A stretch of 64,000 nt of DNA from positions 22,788 to 86,787 of the forward strand of contig NTHE01000004.1 of the NCBI GenBank assembly GCA_002551355.1, in the 5' to 3' direction. The notes under the pieces are model-generated. The model had not been told where the DNA came from. It saw only the letters and a program-made list of their open reading frames with translations, and did no database searches. Shown here in pieces: positions 24,919-34,195 of this stretch (the first letter of the stretch is position 1; each line of letters begins with the position of its first letter). The translations under genes were made by a program, and so were the position numbers. This stretch comes from Streptomyces sp. man185 (lineage in GTDB: Bacteria; Actinomycetota; Actinomycetes; Streptomycetales; Streptomycetaceae).

Positions 24919-26166
24919 TCAGACGGCCGAGCCGGCCTTCCACCGCGCCCAGCTCATATTCCAGCCGTTGAGGCCGTTGTCGGGGGCGATGGTCTTGTCC
25001 TTGGAGTTCTTCACGATCACCACGTCGCCGATGATCGAGTTGTCGTAGAACCAGGCGCCGGGCTGGTTGGGGTCGTCGGCGCCCTTGACGTCGTTGAGGC
25101 CGACGCAGCCGTGGCTGGTGTTGACCTTGCCGAAGATTGAGTCGGCGCCCCAGTAGTTTCCGTGGATGAAGGTGCCGGAGGTGGAGAGCCGCATGGCGTG
25201 CGGGACGTCCTTGATGTCGTACTCGCCCTTGCCGTCGTCGTCGGCAAACCCGACGGTGGCGCCATTCATCCGGGTCTCCTTGAACCTCTCGGAGATCACC
25301 ATCTGGCCGTTGTAGGTCGGCGTCTCGGGCGAACCGGCGGATATCCGGATGGTCTTGACCGTCTTGCCGTCCTGGGTGACCGTCAGCGTCTTGGTAGCGG
25401 CGTCGACGGTGGTGACCTGGTTGCGGCCGATCGTGAAGGTGACGGTCTTCTGCTGGACGCCGTAGACGCCCTCTACTCCCTCGACGCCGTCCAGGGCGAG
25501 CTCGAGGGTGACGGTCGAGCCCTCCTGCCAGTATTCGTCGGGGCGGAAGTCGAGCCGCTGGTCGTTGAACCAATGGCCGACGACCTCCTGGCCGCTGCTG
25601 GAGGAGACGGTGATCCCGGACTGGACGGCCTTGCGGTCGGTGATCGCCTTGTTGAAGTTGATCGACACGGGCATGCCGACGCCGACGGTGGAGCCGTCCT
25701 CGGGCGTGAAGTTGCCGATGAAACTGTTGCCCGGCGACACAGTGGTGAACGAGGACGTCTCGTGGGCCTCCAAGCCCTCGTTGTCCTTCGCGGTGGCGGA
25801 GATCTTGTACCTCGTGGAGCGCTCCAACTGCTCCTTCGGCGTCCAGCTCCTGCCGTCGGAGGAGAGGGCGCCGGGCACCTCGGTGCCGTCGCCCATGGTC
25901 ATGGCGACCTGAGTGAGGGTGCCGTCGGTGACGGTGACCTTGGCGGCGTTGATGCTGGCGTTGGACGCGCCCTTCTTCGGTTTGATGGCTATTCGCGCCG
26001 TGGAGACACCCTTGGCGGCCGCCTCGTCGACTTGTGCCTGCGACCCCTTGGAAGGCGTGGTGGTGGAGGGCTCGTCGCCGCCGCCTGAACAGGCCGACAG
26101 CACCAGAACACCGCCGAGCAGCCCGGTCGCGGCCCTCAGACCGCAGCGCCGCTTGCTTTCCGTCAT
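24919..26166 (-). CDS. L,D-transpeptidase lipoprotein (YkuD fold)
   Basis: A 415-residue peptidoglycan cross-linking enzyme. A lipoprotein signal (ATGLLGGVLVLSAC, acceptor Cys about residue 25) is followed by a Gly/Ser/Thr linker. Two immunoglobulin-like domains follow (about residues 55-165 and 170-275; the second begins FIGNFTPEDGSTVGVGMPVS), then the YkuD catalytic domain. The active site is complete: HGNYWG, then NTSHGCVGLND with the nucleophilic Cys. It forms 3-3 cross-links outside the membrane and matches the Ldt Mt2-like class of actinomycetes. GGAGAG precedes the ATG at 26166. The box at 26402 lies upstream. Confidence 0.9.
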   Translation of the reverse strand: MTESKRRCGLRAATGLLGGVLVLSACSGGGDEPSTTTPSKGSQAQVDEAAAKGVSTARIAIKPKKGASNASINAAKVTVTDGTLTQVAMTMGDGTEVPGALSSDGRSWTPKEQLERSTRYKISATAKDNEGLEAHETSSFTTVSPGNSFIGNFTPEDGSTVGVGMPVSINFNKAITDRKAVQSGITVSSSSGQEVVGHWFNDQRLDFRPDEYWQEGSTVTLELALDGVEGVEGVYGVQQKTVTFTIGRNQVTTVDAATKTLTVTQDGKTVKTIRISAGSPETPTYNGQMVISERFKETRMNGATVGFADDDGKGEYDIKDVPHAMRLSTSGTFIHGNYWGADSIFGKVNTSHGCVGLNDVKGADDPNQPGAWFYDNSIIGDVVIVKNSKDKTIAPDNGLNGWNMSWARWKAGSAV

Positions 26167-26373
26167 CACACGCTCTCCACGATGTAGGTTTGGCCGTCGA
26201 CCGGGGCCAGTGACGCGGGGGCCGACGCAGCCCGCATCATCGAGGTGGTTTCTTGGTACCGCGGCTACGCCCACATCGTTGAAAACGATCCTGAGGTCGC
26301 AGTGCACATCGGAGGACGATGCTCTGGTCCTCGTCCCCGAAGAGGACGGGGTGCGCGCGGTCATGCCTTACGG

Positions 26374-26417
26374 ACCGTACGGGGCAACGCGGGCGAGTCC
26401 ATGAGTAGCGACTGCTC
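26374..26417 (-). promoter_or_regulatory. GAGYA-N5-TRCTC box plus -10 for the L,D-transpeptidase gene
   Basis: Minus strand GAGCAGTCGCTACTCA (26417-26402), then TACGGT (26379-26374) after 22 bases. The same -10 hexamer occurs at 51287. The leader would be about 200 bases. Confidence 0.65.
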
Positions 26418-26526
26418 TGACCTCCCCTCACCACGGTGTGTCCGTCGGGGCGCACAGCCCCACCGGTCGGGCGTCCGGGGCCGAGCGGTCCCCGCGCACC
26501 GACGGAACGCCGAAACCCGCACGGGG

Positions 26527-27015
26527 TCACGCGGTGGTGTCGGGCTCGCTGAACCACGCGAGGATTCGGCGGCCTCGACGGTGACGGCAGCCGTTCCGTC
26601 CCACCTGATCCTCGTGTGGAGCGGGACCCACCCCGGGACGGCCGGGTAGGGTGACCACCTGCGCGTTCGTGGACCGGCCCGCCCGGGATTGGGTCACTTT
26701 GGCGACCTTCCCCGGGCCCCGGTAGACACCGACGCCCAAGAGGCCGTCGCGCGCACCGGCGAGGCTCCTCGAGAGGTTCCCCGAGGCGGCGACCGGCCGG
26801 GCCGGCAGCGCGCCGGCGAAGCCGTGTCCGTCCCCTCCCGTCCAGGACGCGTCCCGATCCGAGAGCCGCATCGTCGCGCCGTGGCCGAGCAGCACCTCCT
26901 CGCCGGGCGGAGACGGTGCCGGGGACCACGGCCAAGGCGACACCTGCCAGTGGAACGAGGACCGCGGTCACCGTGACGGTGGACCTCACCGCGTCGCGCC
27001 GTCGACGGATCACCC
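26527..27015 (-). pseudogene. Membrane-anchored exported protein, frameshifted
   Basis: The first minus-strand frame begins with a basic stretch and one hydrophobic helix (VTVTAVLVPLAGVALAVVPG). A frame change near 26920 is needed to continue into EEVLLGHGATMRLSDRD and GLLGVGVYRGPGKVAKVTQ, which reads like a folded extracytoplasmic domain; another near 26620 is needed to reach TRIRWDGTAAVTVEAAE. It directly follows a sigma-factor remnant on the same strand, a common arrangement in actinomycetes for a small SigE-like sigma factor and a membrane-associated partner. No working product is expected. Family unknown. Confidence 0.45.
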
Positions 27016-27044
27016 TCCTCCCGGAGCATCACCGCCCGTCGGGG

Positions 27045-27420
27045 CCTATCCCACCCGCACACTCGCCGCGATCTCGTGGAGCGCCGCTGCCAGTCGTCCT
27101 GGCAGTTGGGCCATCTTTCCAGGGCGACCGACCCGCCCGCGTGGGTGCCGGCTTCCCCGTGCCGCCCCGCCGGGTCGGTGAGGGCTCCGTCGTCCCGGAG
27201 CTTGGCCAGACCGCGCGCGATCTGGCTGCGCACGGTGCTCTCCCACGTTCCCGAGGCGCCGCGATCTGGGGCGGCGGCACGTCCTCGAAGTAGTGGAGTA
27301 CCAGCGCGGACCGCTGCCGGAGCGGCAGCCTGGCGCGGGGCGTCGACGAGCACGCTGCGGTGCTCCAACAGAACCGTCCGATCGGTTACCGGAGTCTCCG
27401 GCATCCTGGGGTGAACCACT
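27045..27420 (-). pseudogene. SigE-family sigma factor, region 4 remnant
   Basis: One minus-strand frame gives LPLRQRSALVLHYFEDVPPP followed by QIAA. Another gives STVRSQIARGLAKLRDDGAL, which is the second half of the region 4 helix-turn-helix. A small deletion between them (where LLGV or similar is expected) breaks the frame. Region 2 is absent upstream, where a transposase fragment now stands. This was probably an extracytoplasmic-function sigma factor of the SigE-like group common in Streptomyces. It is followed by the exported-protein remnant. Confidence 0.55.
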
Positions 27421-27469
27421 CGCGGATCCTCCGTCTGCGGAACCTGTCCGTGCGGACGTGGACATGATC

Positions 27470-27658
27470 TTCCGAACGTACGCCGCCGCGTCCCGTGGAC
27501 AGCTTCCACAGGATCCCGTTGAGGACCTGACGCCGGTCCCGCACCGGCCGCCCCATCCGAGGCGCAGCCAGCAACGGCCCGATCACCGCCCACGCTTCAT
27601 CAGTCACTTCATGACGACGCACACGAACGGCCAAACGGCCCACCGACATTGCGGACAC
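27470..27658 (-). pseudogene. IS5-family transposase N-terminal fragment
   Basis: The sequence VRRHEVTDEAWAVIGPLLAA followed by GRPVRDRRQVLNGILWKLST is the N-terminal domain of a common Streptomyces IS5-type transposase. After GRGGVR the homology stops and the frame runs into unrelated sequence, so the catalytic domain is missing. It abuts the parA fragment on one side and the sigma-factor remnant on the other, marking a rearrangement point. Confidence 0.65.
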
Positions 27659-27659
27659 G

Positions 27660-27905
27660 CCCTAGACTAGCTAGGGCCTGGCCCGCTCCCGCGGCGACCG
27701 CGGTCTTGCCGGCGCCTCCCTTCTGGTTGCACACGACCAACCGCTCGACCACGACGGGCCGTTGCACGGCCGTAGCGGGGTTCGCCCTCAACCACAGGAA
27801 CACCGACTGGGCCAGGCCCTGTACGAGGGGGATGCCTCGAGCCGAGCAGTCGGTGCGCTCGTCATCGGCCTTCAGAAGCGGCCTCCTTGGTCCGTCGAGA
27901 AGCAC
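27660..27905 (-). pseudogene. ParA-like ATPase N-terminal fragment
   Basis: The minus strand encodes RPVVVERLVVCNQKGGAGKT and then AVAAGAGQALASLG, the deviant Walker A (KGGAGKT) and first helix of a ParA/Soj-type partition ATPase, preceded by about 50 residues of N-terminal extension. It stops at the junction with the transposase fragment near 27660, where TAG-rich sequence (CTAGACTAGCTAG) occurs. The rest of the gene is absent. This supports a plasmid ancestry for part of the region. Confidence 0.55.
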
Positions 27906-27944
27906 CGACTACTCAATTCATCCCCCCCTCGCCCCGCCTAGGCT
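27900..27944 (+). promoter_or_regulatory. GAGYA-N5-TRCTC box plus -10 for the AMIN-like gene
   Basis: AAGCACCGACTACTCA (27900-27915; two mismatches to the copy at 28751) followed after 23 bases by TAGGCT (27939-27944). Confidence 0.6.
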
Positions 27945-28078
27945 TCCGTCGTGGGCGACGCTCCGTGTGCGGACGAACCTGCCGGGCGGAGCCCTTTCGA
28001 TTGGGCGTCCGGCCGTGTCCATCCCGGAGACATGCCCCTCGACACCACCTATCCGCAGATCCGTGAAGGATGCCCTCC

Positions 28079-28582
28079 ATGAAGACGTCACGACGCACCC
28101 CCTTCCTCATCGCGGGCGCGGTGCTCACGGCCGTACTGAGTACCGGCGTCGGTGCCACGCCGGCGGCGGCGGCCGTCGCATGCACCCCCATCTGCGTACT
28201 CGACGCCCGCGTTGGCGGACACGCAGACTTCGACAGGGTCGTCTTCGACCTCAGCGCGGGAACGCTGCCCGACGCCCGGGTGACCGCGTCGACGAGCGGG
28301 GCCTACGAGACACCCAGCGGACAGGACCAGCTGATCGAGATCTCCGGCAAGTCCTACCTGGTCCTCGACCTGTCGACCGCCCACGCCCACGACGACCGCG
28401 GGGTCGACACGTACACCGGCCCCCGAGTGCAGGCCGTGGACCTCCCTTCCGTGAAGGGGGTTCAGCTCCTGAACGACTCTCAGGGGCACGTGCTGTTCGG
28501 GGTCTCCCTCGACGACCATTCCCGGTACAAGACCTTCAAGCTCGCGAAGCCCAACCGCCTCGTCGTGGACGTCTACCACTGA
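28079..28582 (+). CDS. Secreted AMIN-like domain protein
   Basis: A 167-residue protein. Signal peptide MKTSRRTPFLIAGAVLTAVL with cleavage after ATPAAAA. Two close cysteines (ACTPIC) start the mature protein. The rest is an AMIN-like beta fold: DRVVFDLSAG, then SYLVLDLSTAHAHDD and VKGVQLLNDSQGHVLFGVSL, ending in RLVVDVYH. AMIN-type domains bind cell-wall material and target enzymes to it. GAAGGA eight bases before the ATG at 28079 decides the start over an ATG three codons earlier. It is transcribed alone, with its own box. Confidence 0.75.
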   Translation: MKTSRRTPFLIAGAVLTAVLSTGVGATPAAAAVACTPICVLDARVGGHADFDRVVFDLSAGTLPDARVTASTSGAYETPSGQDQLIEISGKSYLVLDLSTAHAHDDRGVDTYTGPRVQAVDLPSVKGVQLLNDSQGHVLFGVSLDDHSRYKTFKLAKPNRLVVDVYH

Positions 28583-28750
28583 CCTGCTCCGTCCCGGCCC
28601 GGTGAGGGCGACCTCTCGCGCCGCCCCCGGCTGACCGGGGCCCCTTCGGACGCACGGGGCGTCGAACCCACCCCGAGATTCGTTCCGTCGGAGGTCGCCC
28701 TCCCCGCCGTCACCGGCCGGACTCTAGGTCGGTGACGCGGCGGATCCGGA

Positions 28751-28795
28751 GAGCAACGACTACTCATGTGGCCCACGTCACCCCGTCTCTAGGTT
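28751..28795 (+). promoter_or_regulatory. GAGYA-N5-TRCTC box plus -10 for the amidohydrolase gene
   Basis: GAGCAACGACTACTCA (28751-28766), then TAGGTT (28790-28795) after 23 bases. This is the clearest copy in the window. Confidence 0.75.
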
Positions 28796-28921
28796 CGTGC
28801 ACGGCGCGGCGCGCGAGCGCCGGCGACCGGCCCTCGGGGAGGCCCACACCCGCGGGGAACGGCGCCGCCCCGTGCGGCCGTCCGACGGCCGCACGAACCA
28901 CCAGACGTTCGAGGGGACACG

Positions 28922-30265
28922 ATGAAAGCCCAGCGCAACAAACACCTCGGCCTCCCACTGCTGCTGACCGCCGTGATGACCTGCGTCGTCGCACCGGCGG
29001 GCACGGCCCAGGCGGACACCGGAGCCGTCGTTTTCTTCGACAACGTGCGCGTCTTCGACGGCAAGCAGGCCATACCGAAGGCGGACGTCCTGGTGAGGAA
29101 CGGGCTCATCAAGAAGGTCGACCCCACCCACGCCATCACGCCGCCCACCGGAGCGACCGTCGTCGGCGGAAGCGGCAAGACCCTGATGCCCGGTCTCATC
29201 GACGGGCACACGCACATGCTGACCGTCCGGGACATGAAAGATGCCCTCCTCTACGGCGTCACCACGGTCGTCAGCGCCGGCGAGAACCCCGGAGTGCGCG
29301 AGTACACCCAGTGCACGGGACCGCAGACAAATCGCGCGGACCTGATCCCGTCCAGCTTCTTCGCCACCACCACCGGCAGCCACGGCACCGAACTCCCGCC
29401 TGAGTTCTTCGGCGAGATCCCGCTGCTCACCCAGGTTTCCCAGGTGCCCGGGTGGGTCGACGACCGCATCGCGGAGGGCGCGCACCACATCAAGGTGATC
29501 TACGAGGACCACTCGAAGTTCCAGGAGACCCCCGCCCCGAAGCTGCCGATCGAGATCGTCGAGGCACTCGTCGACGACGCCCACGCGAAGGGCCTCGACG
29601 TCATCGGTCACGCGACGACCACGGCGGACGCGAAGGAGCTCCTAGAGACCGGCGTCGACGGCCTGACGCACGTGCCGGTGGACCCCATCGACCAGGAGTT
29701 CCTGGACCTGATGGTGGACAACGGTGCCCACATGACGCCCACCCTCGACGTGGAGCGGGCCGGCGACGGGGTCACCCTGGGAGTGGGGGAACTGGCCGAC
29801 CCCCACCTCTCGCCCTGGCTCTCGCCGACGAACCAGTTCTTCCTGGGTCTCACGCCGCCGCCCGGCTTCGGGGATCGGTGGAGCTACACCGACTCCAGGA
29901 ATAACCTCGCCCAGATCAAGACCGCGGGGATTACCGTCCTGGCCGGCACCGACAACGCGAACCCCGGCGTCACCACCGGGGCGGGCATGCACCGGGAGCT
30001 GGAACTGCTGGTCGACGCCGGGCTGACGCCCAAGCAGGCCCTGAGGTCGGCCACCCACAAGGTTGCCAAGGCCTACGGCTTGTCCGACCGGGGGATGGTC
30101 AAGGAGGGCAAGCTGGCCGACCTCCTGCTCGTGAACGGCAATCCCATCAACGACGTGCTGGACTCCCGGAAGATCGCCGGAATCTGGCGGATCGGAACGC
30201 CGGTGGACCGCACCGCCCTGCTGAGCGAGGCTAGTGCCCCCACCGATCCGGCCTGCACCCCCTGA
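28922..30265 (+). CDS. Secreted amidohydrolase
   Basis: A 447-residue protein with a Sec signal (LGLPLLLTAVMTCVVAPAGT, cleavage near AQA-DT). The metal-dependent amidohydrolase fold is complete: the small beta domain at both ends (VVFFDNVRVFDGK, GKLADLLLVNGNP), HxH in PGLIDGHTHML, a metal-bridging lysine candidate in HHIKVIYED, a histidine in DVIGHATTT, another in GLTHVPVD, and the catalytic Asp in VLAGTDNANPG. It resembles imidazolonepropionase-like or Xaa-Pro dipeptidase-like secreted amidohydrolases; the substrate is unknown. It acts outside the membrane. The box at 28751 precedes it and a strong terminator follows. Confidence 0.85.
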   Translation: MKAQRNKHLGLPLLLTAVMTCVVAPAGTAQADTGAVVFFDNVRVFDGKQAIPKADVLVRNGLIKKVDPTHAITPPTGATVVGGSGKTLMPGLIDGHTHMLTVRDMKDALLYGVTTVVSAGENPGVREYTQCTGPQTNRADLIPSSFFATTTGSHGTELPPEFFGEIPLLTQVSQVPGWVDDRIAEGAHHIKVIYEDHSKFQETPAPKLPIEIVEALVDDAHAKGLDVIGHATTTADAKELLETGVDGLTHVPVDPIDQEFLDLMVDNGAHMTPTLDVERAGDGVTLGVGELADPHLSPWLSPTNQFFLGLTPPPGFGDRWSYTDSRNNLAQIKTAGITVLAGTDNANPGVTTGAGMHRELELLVDAGLTPKQALRSATHKVAKAYGLSDRGMVKEGKLADLLLVNGNPINDVLDSRKIAGIWRIGTPVDRTALLSEASAPTDPACTP

Positions 30266-30290
30266 CCGGAAGGTGGTGATTCTGCATCGA

Positions 30291-30332
30291 CGCGGGTGCC
30301 CCGCTCCGCGGCAAAGGAGCGGGGCACCCGCG
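30291..30332. terminator. Terminator of the amidohydrolase gene
   Basis: A perfect 17-bp stem (arms 30291-30307 and 30316-30332) with an eight-base loop, 26 bases after the stop. Confidence 0.8.
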
Positions 30333-30869
30333 TCGGCGCGGTCGGACACGATCCCGCCGGTGAACGCGCAGGTGGTGTTCGCGTCGCCGAGACCCTCGAC
30401 GGTTGCCCACAAGGCGGAGACGAGGGTTGTCCGCGTGACGCGCGGCGGTGCATACGGCGCAAGGCATGGTGTCGTCGGCCCGGACCGCTCGAAGGCTGCC
30501 CGGGGGTTCCGCCGCGTACCGGGGACCGTGGCGAAGGGCGGTGAAGCGGCCCGGGCGATCGGCGCCGGCCCGGTCGCCACTCCCACTGCGCGAACCGCCG
30601 TGCCGCGTCCGGTGGGTGCCGTGCTTCCCGCAAGCCCGGCACCCACCGGACGCCCCGACCCGGGAGGAGGGTCCGGGGACGGGGACGTCGCGCGGGCCTC
30701 GCACAGAAGATAGAGGCCGGCGCTCCGCGCCTCCCATGTCAGCAGACGCGCGGCGAGCCCGTATGAGTAAGCCGTGCCCTTCCGTCGGCGGGCACCGCTC
30801 TCGCCGGTTCCGGCGGACCGCAGGGCCCGGGCAGACCGGCGTTCCCGCCGTGGTCGGGCCCCGCCGGTG
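30333..30869. other. Intergenic stretch with a hairpin and a box-like site
   Basis: No intact gene is convincing. A perfect 16-bp inverted repeat (30606-30621 with 30637-30652) looks like a terminator for minus-strand transcription. Minus-strand GGGCACGGCTTACTCA at 30779-30764 resembles the shared box, with TGACAT 22 bases on. Together they could bound a short transcript. Confidence 0.35.
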
Positions 30870-31261
30870 CAGGGCGCGACGGACGCCGCGGTGCCTTCCG
30901 CGGGCGAGGACCAGGGTTCGTAGCGGCCGGACTCCAGGTTCCAGTCGGCGGTTTCGCGAACCAGTGCGGCAACGGCGGAGACGCGGACGTGGACGTGGAC
31001 GTCCAGGCGCGGGACGGAAGGGAACGTCGTGCGCAGCCGGGCACGGCGGCGGTTGTGGTATTCGTGCAGGCGCCGTCCGATCCACTCCTCGACCCGTGTG
31101 AGGGCCTTGCGCAGGTAGAGGTGGTGCTCCCGCTGGGTGAGGAGCACCAGGTTGTGGTATTCGCCCGCCGTGCGCTCCTTGGGCGGGGAGAGGATGTCGT
31201 TCGCGGCGAAGGTCGCCTCGCCGCCGACCTGCCCGGCACACGGCGAGGAAGGCCACCGCAT
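30870..31261 (-). CDS. Hypothetical protein, end uncertain
   Basis: The credible part is the first 130 residues: EYHNLVLLTQREHHLYLRKA, then LTRVEEWIGRRLHEYHNRRR and VRETADWNLESGRYEPW. This is a charged, helical, His- and Arg-rich sequence with no signal or membrane segment. The family is not recognised. The open frame has no stop until well inside the opposite amidohydrolase gene, but beyond about 30870 it loses protein-like character, so a frameshift or truncation is likely and the true end is not known. It is divergent from the small exported remnant at 31367. Confidence 0.35.
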
Positions 31262-31366
31262 GGTGGCATTCGGTACTCAGACATCGGCGGATCCGCGCTG
31301 GAAGGATTGGGGGAGAAGCGCATCACCGGTTTTCAAAGGGGCGGTAAGAGGGAAAAGGCGAGAGTC

Positions 31367-31531
31367 GTGTTGGGCGCGGCGGCGACGACGATCGTCCTGT
31401 CCGCCGGAATGGCGGCCGCGGAGTTCTCGGAGCCGAAGAGCCTTTCCGGAGCGGGAGCCCTGGCGGCCAGGGAGGTGGTGACGGTGAGGAGCCCATACGA
31501 GCCGGAGTCGGCACGGGTGGTCGAGGCTTAG
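31367..31531 (+). pseudogene. Possible truncated exported peptide next to IS701
   Basis: From GTG at 31367 the frame reads LGAAATTIVLSAGMAAAEFS and then about 35 more residues, ending in TAG whose last base directly precedes the left inverted repeat of the IS701-type element. The hydrophobic start looks like a signal peptide with cleavage after AAA. Ribosome site support is weak (AAGG). It may be the start of a secreted protein gene cut off by the insertion and its associated deletion. Confidence 0.25.
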
Positions 31532-31694
31532 TACTGCAACGGCCTTTGGTGTGACGGGTGGGCAGCTTCTGGTGGTGTGTGTCCGCGTCGTTTGTAGTGG
31601 CTGAGGCGAGCTTGGTGTTGTCGGCGCCGTCGCCAGTGTGACCAGTGCAGGACGTGTTCGACGGGTGCGGGACGGCGGTGGGTGAGGCGGTGGA

Positions 31695-32455
31695 TCAGGC
31701 GTCGTAGTTCGGGGAGGGTGAGGGGTATGAGCTGGGAGGATCCGTTTCTGCTTTGTCGGTGTCGAGCGCGCGGGCCCGCAGGACGGTGAGGCAGGCGTGG
31801 GCGGCCATGGCGAGGGTGATGTGACGGTGCCAGCCGGGGTAGCGGCGGACCTGATAGTCGTCCAGGCCGCACTCCTGCTTGGCGGTCTGGAAGCATTCCT
31901 CGACAGCCCAGCGGCTGCCGGCGACGCGGATCAGTTCGTCGAGAGTGGTTTCCGCGGGGCAGTAGGCGATGTAGTAGGAGATCTCTTGGGGTCGGTTGAC
32001 ACTGCGGCGGGCGATCACCCAGTGCCGGCGGTCTTCGCGGTGCCAGGGCCGGACTTCGACTCTCGCCCAGTCATAGATTCGTGGTCCGTGGGCACCATTG
32101 CCGCAGGAACGGCGTTTCCATTTCTGCCGTGGCAGGCCGGGGAAGAGGTCATGGACAGGGTGGTCCAAGACATCGGCCCGCTCGAGCTCGGTCCGCCAGC
32201 CTTTGGAGAAGCCGTAGGCTGCGTCCGCGGTCACCCATCGGAACGGGATCTTGTCGGTGACCGCCCGGCGGACCATCGCTTTGGCGGTAACCACTTTCGT
32301 CTCGAAGGCGACCACGTCGTCAATGCCCGCGGCTCGGCATCGTTCCCGGTCATCGGTCCATGACGTGGGCAGATACAAACGGCGGTCGATCAGCGTGCGC
32401 CCACGGGCGCTGGCATAGGCGAGGAAGACGCCGACCTGGCAATTCTCCGTCCGCC
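31695..32455 (-). pseudogene. IS701-type transposase, C-terminal part
   Basis: This is the downstream portion of the interrupted transposase. It contains LPTSWTDDRERCRAAGI, the DDE-region asparate in FRWVTADAAYGFS, and the late glutamate region in AGSRWAVEECFQTAKQECGL, with the C-terminal PGWHRHITLAMAAHACLTVL block typical of IS701/IS4-like enzymes. Removing the ISAzo13 element and one copy of its CAG duplication joins it perfectly in frame to the N-terminal part at 34196-34595, giving QYSGTAGRTENCQVGVF across the junction. The disruption is therefore recent and simple. Confidence 0.85.
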
Positions 32456-32458
32456 CTG

Positions 32459-34195
32459 GGGCCCGTATTTCAATAACTGTCAGCGAGGGGTTTCCGCACG
32501 GGCGCTTCGGTCGTGTAGCTGTTCCAATGTGCGGGCGGGCGATCCTGGTATCGGCGTGACGAGGACCCGGTGCAGGTCCAGGAGCCGTTTTGCGTCTTGA
32601 TACTGGATGGACAGGTTGGTGCGGTTGACGCCCAGTATTTGGGCCAGGAACGTCATGGTCACCGCTCTGCGGCGGCGCAGGATGGCTGCAAGGAGCCGGT
32701 GGGTGTGGTCCACGCTGCTGGTCTGTGGGTGGCGGTAGCTGCGCGGGCGGTGGAAGCGTCGCTGGAATGCTGCCTCGGCCAAGGCGTCCCAGAAAGGCTC
32801 CGAGACCGTCACCAAATACGCGAAGGCGGTTCGTGACATGCCGGTCAGGGCCGGATCGGTGAGCATCGCGGTCAGCGTCGGGTCGGTCCGGTGTGTCGTG
32901 GCCGGCGCGTCTGGCGCTCGCGGGGGAACGGGAGACAGTGTGTAGTTCCAGTCACCGTGGAAGGTGTTGGGTGTGATCGGAAGGGCGTGGAACTCGGCGG
33001 GTGTGACGCTGATGCCGAGGTCGTAGCTGCCTGTGTCCAGTTCGGCCCCGATGGTCAGGCCGGTTCTGGTTGTCGTGGCGGCGATGGTCTCGAGGACGAC
33101 CTGGTAGCTGGTCAGCGGCCGTCCCCGCCAGTTCGCGGTGATGTGACAGAACATCCGATGCTCTATCTTGTTCCACTTCGAAGTCCCCGGCGGTAGGTGG
33201 CAGACCGTGATCTCCAGGCCGCTCTCTCGTGCGAATGCGGCAAGGTTGCTTTTCCAGGTCCAGCGGCGGGGGTCGTTGGAGCCGCCGGAGTCGGCGGTGA
33301 TCAGGAGCCTGCCGGCATTCGGGTGGTCCGACCGTCCGCGGTGCTGCCACCAGCGTCGGATGGACTCCACCGCGAACTGGGCGGTGTCGTGGTCGGTGCC
33401 GACGTTGACCCATCCGCTGTTGTTGGCAATGTCGTAGATCCCGTAGGGGATCGCCATGGGCTGCTCGTTGGTGGTGAACGTGTGGCAGTCCACCTTGATC
33501 GCGTTCTTGCCCGGCCGCCAGGTGCGACCGGGCCGGTCCCGGTTGCCGAGCCATTCCTTGGACTTGGTGTCGACGCTGATCACCGGCTGGGCGTCGTCGA
33601 AGAACGCGGCGGCGGTGGCATTCAGGTGGGTGAACTGGGCATCGCGGTCCGGATGGCTGATGCCCTCTGTTGTCTTCGCGGTTCCCTGCAGGCTGTAGCC
33701 CAGGGTGTGCAGCAGGTGTCCGACGGTTGAAGCGCTGACCGGGTGGCCCTGTGCGGTGAGGGTCGAGGCCAGGGCCCGTAACGACAGCGTGGTCCACCGC
33801 AATGAGGAGACGGGGTCGCCTCGGGTGTGCGGCTCGATCAGCGACTCCAGCGCGGGCAGCAGACCAGGGTCGGTGTCTGTCAGCCGCTTGCGGCCGGCAC
33901 CTGGAGCCCGGACCCGCAAGGTCGGTGCTGAGCAACCGGCCAACTCGGCCACACCTCGCGCGATGGTTGCAGTGCTGGTACCGGAAGCGGCGGCGACCCG
34001 GACGATCCCGCCACGGCCGAGGGCCGTCGCCTCACTGGCCAGGTACAACCGACGCCGGCGCTCATCGAAGTGCGGCAGGATCTGATCGAACTTGGTCCGC
34101 AGAGCACGAGCGGCAACGCGGCCTGGCAGACACGGGGGCATATCTCAGACTCCCACCAACACCCCTCTACCGAGCACTTATTGAAATACGGGCCC
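32459..34195. mobile_element. ISAzo13-family insertion sequence inside IS701
   Basis: A 1737-bp element with 18-bp perfect terminal inverted repeats starting GGGCCCGTATTTCAATAA. It is flanked by a three-base duplication CTG at 32456-32458 and 34196-34198. It carries one intact transposase gene. Confidence 0.85.
32480..34141 (-). CDS. ISAzo13-family transposase
   Basis: A 553-residue DDE transposase that fills the element. The N-terminal helix-turn-helix (FDERRRRLYLASEATALGRG) binds the ends. The catalytic residues lie in PVISVDTKSKEWLGN, LLITADSGGSNDPRRW and KWNKIEHRMFCHITANWRG. It appears intact, with no frameshift, so the element may be active. It inserted into the IS701-type transposase. 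The start at 34141 is the first Met of the frame; a later Met is not excluded. Confidence 0.9.
   Translation of the reverse strand: MPPCLPGRVAARALRTKFDQILPHFDERRRRLYLASEATALGRGGIVRVAAASGTSTATIARGVAELAGCSAPTLRVRAPGAGRKRLTDTDPGLLPALESLIEPHTRGDPVSSLRWTTLSLRALASTLTAQGHPVSASTVGHLLHTLGYSLQGTAKTTEGISHPDRDAQFTHLNATAAAFFDDAQPVISVDTKSKEWLGNRDRPGRTWRPGKNAIKVDCHTFTTNEQPMAIPYGIYDIANNSGWVNVGTDHDTAQFAVESIRRWWQHRGRSDHPNAGRLLITADSGGSNDPRRWTWKSNLAAFARESGLEITVCHLPPGTSKWNKIEHRMFCHITANWRGRPLTSYQVVLETIAATTTRTGLTIGAELDTGSYDLGISVTPAEFHALPITPNTFHGDWNYTLSPVPPRAPDAPATTHRTDPTLTAMLTDPALTGMSRTAFAYLVTVSEPFWDALAEAAFQRRFHRPRSYRHPQTSSVDHTHRLLAAILRRRRAVTMTFLAQILGVNRTNLSIQYQDAKRLLDLHRVLVTPIPGSPARTLEQLHDRSARAETPR

Noticed and set aside
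29642..30869. Continuation of the hypothetical minus-strand frame across the amidohydrolase
   Set aside because: It overlaps a confident gene on the other strand, two strong terminators and a box-like site, and loses protein-like character.
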